Assembly: GCA_016880225.1 (NCBI GenBank)
Contig: JAEHDT010000013.1
Span: 1-5,298, forward strand
Origin: Gemmatimonadota bacterium
GTDB taxonomy: Bacteria > Gemmatimonadota > Gemmatimonadetes > Gemmatimonadales > GWC2-71-9
Length of the DNA: 5,298 bases
Direction of reading: 5' to 3'
The first letter of the stretch is position 1. Each line of letters starts with the position of its first letter. Position numbers and translations under genes: made by a program. Below are positions 1 through 5,298 of the stretch, in pieces. The notes beneath the pieces were generated by a model, which was given only the letters and a program-made list of their open reading frames with translations, searched no databases and was not told where the DNA came from.

Positions 1-289
1 GGAACTGGCTCGCGGCCCGCCGCCGCACCGCCGCGTACAGGTACTGCCGGAGATGGCTCACCGCCCAGCGGGCCCGATCCTCCCAGATGCGCGCGAACAC
101 GCCTTGGACCACGTCTTCGGCGGAGTCGCGACTTCCGAGGTAGTGGGCGACCGAGCGGCAGAGGGGATCGTAATACGCCCGGAACATGGCCTCGAATGCC
201 GCTCCGTCGCCCGCGCGAATCCGCTCGACCCACTCCTGTTCCGAGCTGGGGGACGGGCCCGAGCGGGTAGGATGCGCGATGGAAGCCAT
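1..289 (-). CDS. ECF-type RNA polymerase sigma factor, N-terminal part (runs off left edge)
   Basis: The first 96 codons of an alternative sigma factor, cut by the window edge. Such proteins bind core RNA polymerase and direct it to a specific promoter set. After a Ser/Pro-rich N-terminus (residues 1-17), sigma region 2 runs from about residue 20 to 96. It shows the family pattern GDGAAFEAMFRAYYDPLC (residues 27-44), then the region 2.2 core-binding helix SAEDVVQGVFARIWE (56-70), then RQYLYAAVRRRA (81-92), which in ECF factors leads into region 2.4. Region 4 would lie beyond the left edge. The ATG at 289 is chosen because family similarity begins about 20 residues later, which is normal. It has no clear Shine-Dalgarno sequence (the preceding bases are pyrimidine-rich), so the start is less certain than the identity. 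A partner anti-sigma gene, common for such factors, would be out of view. Subfamily and target genes cannot be told. Confidence 0.88.
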   Translation of the reverse strand, partial: MASIAHPTRSGPSPSSEQEWVERIRAGDGAAFEAMFRAYYDPLCRSVAHYLGSRDSAEDVVQGVFARIWEDRARWAVSHLRQYLYAAVRRRAASQF

Positions 290-381
290 GAGGGATCGGG
301 GCTGAATCTGCCGGCTGGCGGTCGTCGCGCAAGGAGCGCGCCGGTGCGCTTGATGCGCGCGCAACACTCGAGCCAACGCGA

Positions 382-415
382 CGAGGCCGGCACCGCAGCA
401 GCGGTGCCGGCCTCG
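382..415 (-). terminator. Perfect 15-bp hairpin just after the tRNA, probable terminator without U-tract
   Basis: Bases 382-396 (cgaggccggcaccgc) are the exact reverse complement of 401-415, with a 4-base loop (agca). The stem starts 2 bases beyond the discriminator base of the tRNA-Gly, in the transcript direction. This position and the very stable GC stem fit a transcript end, or a structure that guides 3' processing of the tRNA. The sequence after the stem on the minus strand (TCGCGTTGGC) has no run of T, so it is not a textbook intrinsic terminator; terminators of this form are often proposed in high-GC bacteria. It also separates the tRNA from the downstream sigma factor gene. Confidence 0.6.
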
Positions 416-417
416 AG

Positions 418-489
<72 letters not shown>

Positions 490-553
490 CAGACGCTCCC
501 GTCGGAGCAACCCAGGCGCAATCTAAGCTGCGCAGCCGGGAAAAGGAAAGCCG
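490..553 (-). other. Spacer between hyfI-like gene and tRNA-Gly; small inverted repeats only
   Basis: This 64-base spacer holds a 5-bp stem with a 4-base loop at 495-508 (gctcc-cgtc-ggagc) and a 10-base palindrome gctgcgcagc at 527-536. On the minus strand it begins pyrimidine-rich right after the hyfI-like stop. I see no strong terminator, so the operon transcript may read through into the tRNA. A poor -10-like TAGATT lies at 525-520 without a convincing -35, so a separate tRNA promoter is possible but not shown. Confidence 0.4.
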
Positions 554-1318
554 TCACGCCGTGATCCCGCCCAACAACCGCAGCAGGCCGTCGAGCATCG
601 TCAACGGGTGAGGCGGGCAGCCCGGAACCCACAAATCCACGGGGAGGATGTTGCCTACCCCACCGGCGACTTCGGGACTCCCCGCGAACGGCCCGCCGCT
701 CGCGGCACACGCCCCGACCGCGATGACGAGCTTCGGCGCCGGCACCGCCGCGTAGGTCTTCTCCAGCGCCACCCGCATGTTCGTGTTGACCGCCCCCGTC
801 ACGACGATGCCGTCGGCATGGCGCGGCGAGGCGACGAACTGGATGCCGAAGCGCGCCATGTCGAACACCACGTTCCCGAGGGCGACGAGCTCGGCCTCGC
901 ACCCGCTGCAGCTCCCCACCACGACCGAACGGAGCCGCAGCGAACGCCGGAACAGTTTCCGGGCCCGCGCGTCGAGGGCCCGCGCCAGCGCGACCTCACC
1001 GGTCGGCGTGACGAGCGCGTCGCGCGTGGACGCCGCCATGCGGTGGTCGCGGCTGTAACTGATCGCGCCGTCCGGGCACGCGCCGGCCTCCTCCGGGCTG
1101 AACAGGCAGGCGCCCAGGTCGAGCTCGACGGGTCCGTCCGGCACACTCGTGAGGAAGCCCGACGGCGCCCGGGCGGCGCAGCCCCGGCACGCGTCCCGGC
1201 AGCGCGCCGGGTCGCGCACCGGACGGCCACGAAACCGCGTCGGAAAAGCCGTACCCACCCGCGGGAACGGCGACGTGCGCATGCCCTGCGCGAGTCTCGC
1301 TCGCAGCCACGCGAACAC
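554..1318 (-). CDS. hyfI: HyfI/NuoB-family small subunit with fused N-terminal ferredoxin-like domain
   Basis: A 254-residue electron-transfer subunit, peripheral on the cytoplasmic side, pairing with the large subunit encoded just upstream. Residues about 27-98 form a ferredoxin-like domain: C40-x3-C44-x2-C47-x3-A51-P, then C71 with S74 and E77 in place of the middle cysteines, then C81-P. Ligands for one [4Fe-4S] cluster (C40, C44, C47, C81) are present; those for the second are mostly gone. Residues about 125-254 are the NuoB/HycG domain with GSCSGCE (C137, C140), GACAASGG (C204) and VPGCPPHP (C234), a full set for the proximal (N2-like) cluster. In E. coli hydrogenase-4 the ferredoxin part (HyfH) and NuoB part (HyfI) are separate proteins; here they are one. 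The GTG start at 1318 has a strong GAGGTGAGGA 8 bases before it. It is probably not a true hydrogenase subunit, because its partner lacks the Ni ligands. Confidence 0.9.
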   Translation of the reverse strand: MFAWLRARLAQGMRTSPFPRVGTAFPTRFRGRPVRDPARCRDACRGCAARAPSGFLTSVPDGPVELDLGACLFSPEEAGACPDGAISYSRDHRMAASTRDALVTPTGEVALARALDARARKLFRRSLRLRSVVVGSCSGCEAELVALGNVVFDMARFGIQFVASPRHADGIVVTGAVNTNMRVALEKTYAAVPAPKLVIAVGACAASGGPFAGSPEVAGGVGNILPVDLWVPGCPPHPLTMLDGLLRLLGGITA

Positions 1319-1325
1319 CGTTAGG

Positions 1326-1335
1326 TCCTCACCTC
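1326..1335 (-). promoter_or_regulatory. Strong Shine-Dalgarno for the hyfI-like gene
   Basis: The minus strand reads GAGGTGAGGA here, with two purine-rich SD cores. The nearer GAGG ends 8 bases before the GTG at 1318, and the upper part overlaps the TGA of the hyfG-like gene (1336-1334). It fixes the GTG start and suggests that ribosomes finishing the upstream gene can re-initiate. Confidence 0.75.
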
Positions 1336-2851
1336 AGAGATCGTGGCCCGCGTACGACAAGTTGAAGCTCTTGTTGCAGAGCGGGAAATCGGAGATCTCG
1401 TTGCCGGGCATCGCCAGCCCCAGCGCGGTCCAGTTGTGGAACGAGGGATCGGTCACCTTGTGGCGCCGGACCCGCCCCTGCTCGTCGGTGATCACCACAT
1501 GGACGATCTCGCCGCGCCACCCTTCGACCATGGCGACGGCCAGCTCGCCCGAGCGCAACGGCCCGCAGTCCACCCGCGCGGGCCCCTTGGGGAGCGCTCC
1601 CAGCTGCTCGATGGTGAACTCGAGCGACCGCTGGATCTCCAAGCGGCGCACGAGGGCCCGCGCGAAGACGTCGCCGGCCCACATCGTGGCCACCGGGATG
1701 TGAGCGAACCGGAAGATTCCCCACGGGTGATCATACCGCACGTCGCGCGACAGCTCGGAAGCACGCGCCACCGGGCCGACGAAGCCGTACTCGAGGCAGG
1801 CCGCGCGGGGCACCACGCCCACGCCCTCGAGCCTGGCCTGGACCGACGCGCTCTCGAACAGCAGGGTGAGGACCGGCTCGAGCTCCGCGCCGAGGCGCTG
1901 CAGCCGGTCGCGCATCTCGCCGGCCATGTCCGGCGTAACGTCGAACAGCGCGCCGCCGGGGCGCACCAGCCCCCGGCCGTAGCGGTTGCCCGAGAGCGCC
2001 ATCAGGAGGTTGAGACATTCTCCCCGCATGCGGCCCAGGTAGGCGGCGGCCGGCTGGAACGCGACATCCCCGGCGATCGCCCCGAGGTCGCCGATGTGGT
2101 TCGCGAGGCGCTCGAGCTCGAGGGCGATCCCCCGGACGGTCTGCCCGCGCGGGGTCTTGCGGCTGCGGGCGAGCGCCTCGAGCGCGCCGCAGTACGCGCC
2201 CGCATGGCCGATGACCGTGTCTCCCGCGATCGCTTCGGCCACGAGCACGCCGCGATCTCGCTCGAGACGCTCGAGCAACCGCTCCACCCCGCGGTGCTGG
2301 TACCCGAGCATGATCTCGAGAAACAAGACCCGTTCCCCGTGCGCCTGAAACCGGAAATGACCGGGCTCGATGATCCCGGCATGCACGGGGCCCACGGCGA
2401 CCTCGTGGACCTCTTCTCCCTCGACGCGATAGAACGGATGCGCTTCGCGGTCCAGCACCCCCGCCCCCGCGTTCCGGCCCGGCGGCAGGTGATCCGGCGG
2501 ATGGCGCCGCAGCGGCTTCAGCCACGGGTGGCCGTCCGGGACCACGCCGCACTGCTCGGCGATCTCGCGCTCGAACGCGTGCGCCTGGGGGCAGGCGGGC
2601 GTGAGCGCCGGGTAGGCGTCCCCGACGAGTGTGCTCGTGGCGCCGAGTTCCCCGCGCGTATCGTTGGCAAGAATCGCGACGAGGCACGTGCGGTCGTCGA
2701 TCTCCGGCATGCCGAACAACGAGGCGATCCGCCAGCCCCGCTCCACCGCCCCGCACACCGTCGCGCCGAACGCGTCAACGGACTCGCGCGGGACGGCCGA
2801 CCACGCGATGGTCCGCCGGTTACGGAGCCCGAGCTCGTCGAACCGGCTCAC
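1334..2851 (-). CDS. hyfG: HyfG/HycE-like large subunit (NuoC+NuoD fusion) lacking all Ni-Fe cysteine ligands
   Basis: A 505-residue protein; E. coli HycE/HyfG are about 570. Residues about 1-125 are NuoC-like, with YPALTPACPQAHAFEREIAE (80-99) and GHPWLKPLRRH. Residues about 135-505 are the NuoD/hydrogenase large-subunit domain, starting with GPVHAGIIEPGHFRF (154-168) and GYQHRGVE (183-190). At the first ligand motif (family E-R-x-C-G-x-C-x3-H) it reads EAIAGDTVIGHAGA (206-219): the cysteines are A209 and T212, while H216 is kept. At the C-terminus (family DPCxxCxxH/R) the aligned pair is S499 and G502, and the protein ends at L505 with no cleavable tail. None of its nine cysteines forms a CxxC pair. 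It therefore cannot hold a normal Ni-Fe site and fits the energy-converting hydrogenase-related (Ehr) group. The start is the GTG at 2851, overlapping the hyfF stop by 4 bases, with GGAG 7 bases upstream; longer frames upstream read out of frame through hyfF. Its substrate is unknown. Confidence 0.93.
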   Translation of the reverse strand: MSRFDELGLRNRRTIAWSAVPRESVDAFGATVCGAVERGWRIASLFGMPEIDDRTCLVAILANDTRGELGATSTLVGDAYPALTPACPQAHAFEREIAEQCGVVPDGHPWLKPLRRHPPDHLPPGRNAGAGVLDREAHPFYRVEGEEVHEVAVGPVHAGIIEPGHFRFQAHGERVLFLEIMLGYQHRGVERLLERLERDRGVLVAEAIAGDTVIGHAGAYCGALEALARSRKTPRGQTVRGIALELERLANHIGDLGAIAGDVAFQPAAAYLGRMRGECLNLLMALSGNRYGRGLVRPGGALFDVTPDMAGEMRDRLQRLGAELEPVLTLLFESASVQARLEGVGVVPRAACLEYGFVGPVARASELSRDVRYDHPWGIFRFAHIPVATMWAGDVFARALVRRLEIQRSLEFTIEQLGALPKGPARVDCGPLRSGELAVAMVEGWRGEIVHVVITDEQGRVRRHKVTDPSFHNWTALGLAMPGNEISDFPLCNKSFNLSYAGHDL

Positions 2852-4284
2852 GGCGTGGCTCCGCCGAGGGCGGATGCGGCGAGCGACAGCAAAGCCCCGA
2901 GTGGGCGCGGAATGACGACGCCGAGCGCCAGCACGCCGCACGCGAGCATGACCGGCCCCGCCACCATCCACCCACTCTCGCGACGCACGCTTTCGCGCTT
3001 CGGCGCGTGCCCGTAGGCCATTTCCAGGATCATCGCCGCCATACCGATGAAGATCACGGCCAGCAGGGTCAACATCACGGCGGCGACCCACAGGTGTCCG
3101 CCGTTGAAGGCGGCGCGCAGGATGGTGAACTCGCTCAAGAACGGACCGAACGGCGGGGACCCGGTGACCGCGAAGAGTCCCACCACGAGGAGCAGACCGG
3201 AAGCGGGAAGCCCCTTCAGGAGCCCGCCCAAGGAGCCCGCCGCGGCGGTCCCGGTGGCGAGCACCACGTTGCCCACCGCCAGGAACAGCAGCCCCTTCAC
3301 GAGCGCGTTGTTCACCAGGTGGAGCACGCTGCCGTACGCCCCCACGCCACCGAGGCCCAGTCCCAGGACGAGCAGGCCGGCATGCTCGACGCTCGAGTAG
3401 GCGAGCAACCGCTTCACGTCGGTCTGCCCGATCATGAATGCGGCCGCCACGGCGAGCGAGCCGAGTCCGAAGGCGATCAACGGCGGCTGCACGAACCCCC
3501 CCTGACCCGCCGCCACGGCGACCTGGGTCGCCCGCGCCAGCCCCAGGAACGCAGCGCTCGTGAGCCCCCCGGCCATGAGTGCGCCCACCAGCGCGGGGGA
3601 CTCACCGAAGGTGTCCGGCTTCCACGTGTGCAACGGCGCGAGGCCGAGCTTTGTCCCGTATCCGGCCAGGAGGAAGACGAACGCGGCCTTGAGCCACGCC
3701 GGATGGAGCCGCGGCGCCCCGGCCATCAGGTCCTCCAGCACGAGCGGCCGTCCTTCCGGCCCGGCGCTCACCTGGGCCGTCGCCAGGAAGAAGGTGCCGA
3801 GCAGCGCCAGCGCGATGCCGACCGAAGAGATGACGAGGTACTTCCACACGGCTTCGAGCGATCGCCGGTCGTGCCGGTGAAAGATCAACGGCGCGAGCGC
3901 GAGCGTCGTCGCCTCCATGCCGACCCACAGCAGGGCGAGGTGATGGCTCACGGACACGAGTGAGGCGCTCGCGAGAAAGGCGAGCAGGCAGCTCACGAAC
4001 GCGCGACCGCCCCGCGGGTTTTCGCGGCGCAGGTAGCCCACGGCGTACGCGGCGACGACCGCGAACAACAGGCTCACGGTCGAGAGGACCACGAGCCCCA
4101 GCGCATCGAGCGCCAGCCACCCGTCGAGCGCGGGCGCCGGCGGATCGATCCACGCGTCGCCCACGAGCGCGACGTGTAGCAGGGCCACGGAGACGAGCCA
4201 GGCCGTACGGTAGGCCACCGCGCGATGGGCGTAGGCGCCGAGGGCACCCAGCACCGGCAGGAGCACCAGCGCGAGTAGCACCAT
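2848..4284 (-). CDS. hyfF: HyfF-like proton antiporter-type membrane subunit (NuoL/M/N family)
   Basis: A 478-residue, highly hydrophobic protein with about 14 membrane segments. It belongs to the Mrp antiporter/complex I pump family and probably carries protons or sodium ions across the inner membrane. The charged residues of the family's central hydrophilic axis are visible: E124 (WVGMEATTLA, TM5 glutamate), K212 (GTKLGLAPLHTWKPD, TM7 lysine), K291 (DVKRLLAYSS), K330 (NNALVKGLLFLAVG) and E385 (SPPFGPFLSEFTIL, as in NuoM-type subunits). Retention of all these suggests a working ion channel. The ATG at 4284 shares one base with the hyfE-like stop (TGATG), and CGGAG lies about 11 bases upstream. 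The frame stays open further upstream, but that part overlaps hyfE and reads as Arg/Gly/Pro-rich noise. E. coli HyfF is somewhat longer (about 526 residues). Confidence 0.94.
   Translation of the reverse strand: MVLLALVLLPVLGALGAYAHRAVAYRTAWLVSVALLHVALVGDAWIDPPAPALDGWLALDALGLVVLSTVSLLFAVVAAYAVGYLRRENPRGGRAFVSCLLAFLASASLVSVSHHLALLWVGMEATTLALAPLIFHRHDRRSLEAVWKYLVISSVGIALALLGTFFLATAQVSAGPEGRPLVLEDLMAGAPRLHPAWLKAAFVFLLAGYGTKLGLAPLHTWKPDTFGESPALVGALMAGGLTSAAFLGLARATQVAVAAGQGGFVQPPLIAFGLGSLAVAAAFMIGQTDVKRLLAYSSVEHAGLLVLGLGLGGVGAYGSVLHLVNNALVKGLLFLAVGNVVLATGTAAAGSLGGLLKGLPASGLLLVVGLFAVTGSPPFGPFLSEFTILRAAFNGGHLWVAAVMLTLLAVIFIGMAAMILEMAYGHAPKRESVRRESGWMVAGPVMLACGVLALGVVIPRPLGALLSLAASALGGATP
2859..2862 (-). 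promoter_or_regulatory. Shine-Dalgarno deciding the GTG start of the hyfG-like gene
   Basis: GGAG on the minus strand, inside the last codons of the hyfF-like gene, 7 bases before the GTG at 2851. With the GTGA stop/start overlap it supports coupled translation and the choice of this start. Confidence 0.6.
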
Positions 4285-4922
4285 CAGTCGCGAAGCTCCG
4301 AGAGATGGGCGGAATTGAGCGAGTCGAACTCGCGGTTGATGTGGAACACGACGATGCCCATGATGAAGACGGCGACGAAGACGTCGAGGAGGACGCCGGC
4401 CTCGACCAGGAAGGGCACGCGGTCGACGTGGGTCAGCCCGAACAGGTAGATCCCGTTCTCGAGCACGAGATAGCCCACCACCTGGGTCAGGGCCTTGGCC
4501 CGCGCCGTGAGCACCAGGAGCCCGATGATGACCGCCGCGAGCGAAGCCGGGAGCAGCAGCACGGGGTGAACGCCGGGCACGGGAAGTCGCTGGGCGACCG
4601 CCGCCGCGAGCGCCACGGCGACCACGCCGAGCAGCAGCGACGCCACGTAGCCCACCCGGGGCTCGACCTCTCGGCGCACGGCGGCTTCGCGAATCGCCCA
4701 GGAGAGGAATCGCGGCAACGCAACGGCTTTGACCAGGATGGTCCCCACGGCGAGTCCCACGGTGTGCACCGACCACGTGGAGCTCAACACCAGTGGGAGC
4801 ACCCCTAACAACGCTCCTTGCCACGCGACCGCGCGGATGCAGGTCGTCAGCCGCGTGGTCCCCAGCACGACGAAATTCGACAGGATCACGAGCAGCAGCA
4901 CGGAGTCGGCGACGCGTTCCAC
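4284..4922 (-). CDS. hyfE: HyfE-like membrane subunit (NuoK-type C-terminal part)
   Basis: A 212-residue integral membrane protein with about 6-7 hydrophobic segments, matching hydrogenase-4 component E. The C-terminal half is NuoK-like. It has KALTQVVGYLVLENGIYLFG with E155 and PFLVEAGVLLDVFVAVFIMG with E174, corresponding to the two buried glutamates of NuoK used in proton transfer. The N-terminal half (SNFVVLGTTRLTTCIRAVAWQG, residues 15-36) is the HyfE-specific extension, with K65 in TILVKAVALPRFL. The tail LSELRD is typical of the family. The GTG at 4922 is chosen because family similarity covers the whole N-terminus. The gap to the hyfC-like stop is 5 bases and the only SD candidate is a weak AGG, so translation probably depends on coupling to the upstream gene. 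It joins the membrane arm with the HyfC- and HyfF-like subunits. Confidence 0.93.
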   Translation of the reverse strand: MERVADSVLLLVILSNFVVLGTTRLTTCIRAVAWQGALLGVLPLVLSSTWSVHTVGLAVGTILVKAVALPRFLSWAIREAAVRREVEPRVGYVASLLLGVVAVALAAAVAQRLPVPGVHPVLLLPASLAAVIIGLLVLTARAKALTQVVGYLVLENGIYLFGLTHVDRVPFLVEAGVLLDVFVAVFIMGIVVFHINREFDSLNSAHLSELRD

Positions 4923-4927
4923 GGGAC

Positions 4928-5298
4928 CTAGGCCATGAGAAGGAGGATGACGCCGAGCGACGCGAGCACCGACCCGGCGATGAGGAACTGCGGCACGCGA
5001 CTCAGGCGCAACCGGGCCATCATCGATTCCACGACGCCGACCAGCACGGCCACCGCCACGAGCCCGAGCGCCAGCAACCCGATGGCGGCCACCGGAGGCA
5101 GCTGGGAGCGGGGCGCGAGCACGTCGACGAGCAGCGCGCCGAACAGCGCGACCTTGAGCGCGCTCCCGTAAAGGATGAGGGCGAAGTCGGGGCCGCTGTG
5201 ATCCAGGACGAGAACTTCGTGAATCATCGTCAGCTCGAGATGCGTCGCGGGGTCATCCACCGGCACGCGAGATCCCTCGGCCAAGAGCACGAGGAACA
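4928..5298 (-). CDS. hyfC: HyfC/HycD-like membrane subunit (NuoH family), C-terminal part (5' end beyond right edge)
   Basis: The last 122 codons of a NuoH-type membrane subunit that anchors the redox arm to the membrane and passes conformational or proton coupling to the antiporter subunits. The window starts inside the most conserved loop: FLVLLAEGSRVPVDDPAT, followed by HLELTMIHE and LDHSGPD, the signature of HyfC/HycD-type proteins. Three hydrophobic segments follow (about ALILYGSALKVALFGALLV, AAIGLLALGLVAVAVLVGVV and FLIAGSVLASLGVILLLMA), ending at TAG 4930-4928. The frame is open to the right edge, so the GTG at 5290 is an internal valine and not a start. The acidic residues of the loop (E, DD, E) are present, so the coupling site looks intact. 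The gene for a HyfB-like subunit would be expected upstream, out of view. Confidence 0.92.
   Translation of the reverse strand, partial: FLVLLAEGSRVPVDDPATHLELTMIHEVLVLDHSGPDFALILYGSALKVALFGALLVDVLAPRSQLPPVAAIGLLALGLVAVAVLVGVVESMMARLRLSRVPQFLIAGSVLASLGVILLLMA

Noticed and set aside
58..393. 111-codon minus-strand frame overlapping the sigma factor start
   Set aside because: Different frame from the sigma factor. The sequence is Arg/Pro/Ser-rich noise and it begins inside the hairpin.
520..548. Possible promoter for the tRNA (TAGATT at 525-520)
   Set aside because: The -10-like element matches only four of six bases and the sequence at -35 spacing (TTCCTT) matches poorly. In a high-GC genome this is too weak to list.
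554..2851. Calling the locus an active group 4 [NiFe]-hydrogenase or a standard complex I
   Set aside because: Ni ligands are absent from the large subunit. The HyfE-type subunit and the NuoC-NuoD and ferredoxin-NuoB fusions do not match the usual nuo operon.
1343..3016. 557-codon open frame on the plus strand opposite the hyfG-like gene
   Set aside because: It is antisense to a gene with clear family motifs. Its translation is Arg/Ala/Glu/His-rich low-complexity sequence with no recognisable domain, typical of long spurious frames in high-GC DNA.
2629..3963. 444-codon open frame on the plus strand opposite the hyfF-like gene
   Set aside because: Same reason: antisense to a well-supported membrane gene, with a composition dominated by Arg, Glu, Gln and Gly and no domain.
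4285..4824. Long N-terminal extension of the hyfF-like frame
   Set aside because: These 180 codons overlap hyfE completely and read as Arg/Gly/Ala-rich noise. The ATG at the TGATG junction matches the family's N-terminus.

Overview
This is a GC-rich bacterial window in which every gene I can support lies on the minus strand. Read in the direction of transcription (right to left), it holds the end of an operon for a membrane-bound complex related to hydrogenase-4, formate hydrogenlyase and respiratory complex I. A tRNA-Gly gene, a strong hairpin and the first 96 codons of an ECF sigma factor follow. The organism cannot be named from this. High GC, abundant GTG starts and an ECF sigma factor suggest a soil or sediment bacterium such as Methylomirabilota/Rokubacteria, Gemmatimonadota, Acidobacteriota or a deltaproteobacterial lineage, but this is only an impression.

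Operon (about 5298 down to 554): hyfC-like gene (NuoH family; its 5' end lies beyond the right edge), hyfE-like (NuoK-type C-terminal half), hyfF-like (proton antiporter-type NuoL/M/N family), hyfG-like (NuoC and NuoD domains fused; hydrogenase large-subunit family) and hyfI-like (NuoB family with an N-terminal ferredoxin-like domain). Junctions are tight: a 5-nt gap, a TGATG overlap, a GTGA overlap and a 14-15-nt gap carrying a strong ribosome-binding site. The genes are therefore probably cotranscribed and translated in a coupled way. There is no hyfD-type second antiporter between hyfC and hyfE.

The notable point is the redox core. The large subunit has the fold motifs of a group 4 [NiFe]-hydrogenase, but none of the four cysteines that bind the Ni-Fe centre: the first pair is Ala/Thr and the second Ser/Gly. 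The small subunit keeps all four ligands of its proximal [4Fe-4S] cluster. Its fused ferredoxin domain keeps the ligands for exactly one of the two usual clusters. The membrane subunits keep the charged residues used for proton translocation. This fits an energy-converting hydrogenase-related (Ehr-type) complex: an ion pump probably driven by a redox reaction other than hydrogen turnover, with unknown electron donor and acceptor.

Left part: tRNA-Gly with anticodon CCC (418-489) starts 64 nt after the hyfI-like stop codon. A perfect 15-bp hairpin (382-415) follows its 3' end immediately and probably ends the transcript. The ECF sigma factor (1-289) runs off the left edge and is probably a separate transcription unit with no evident tie to the operon.
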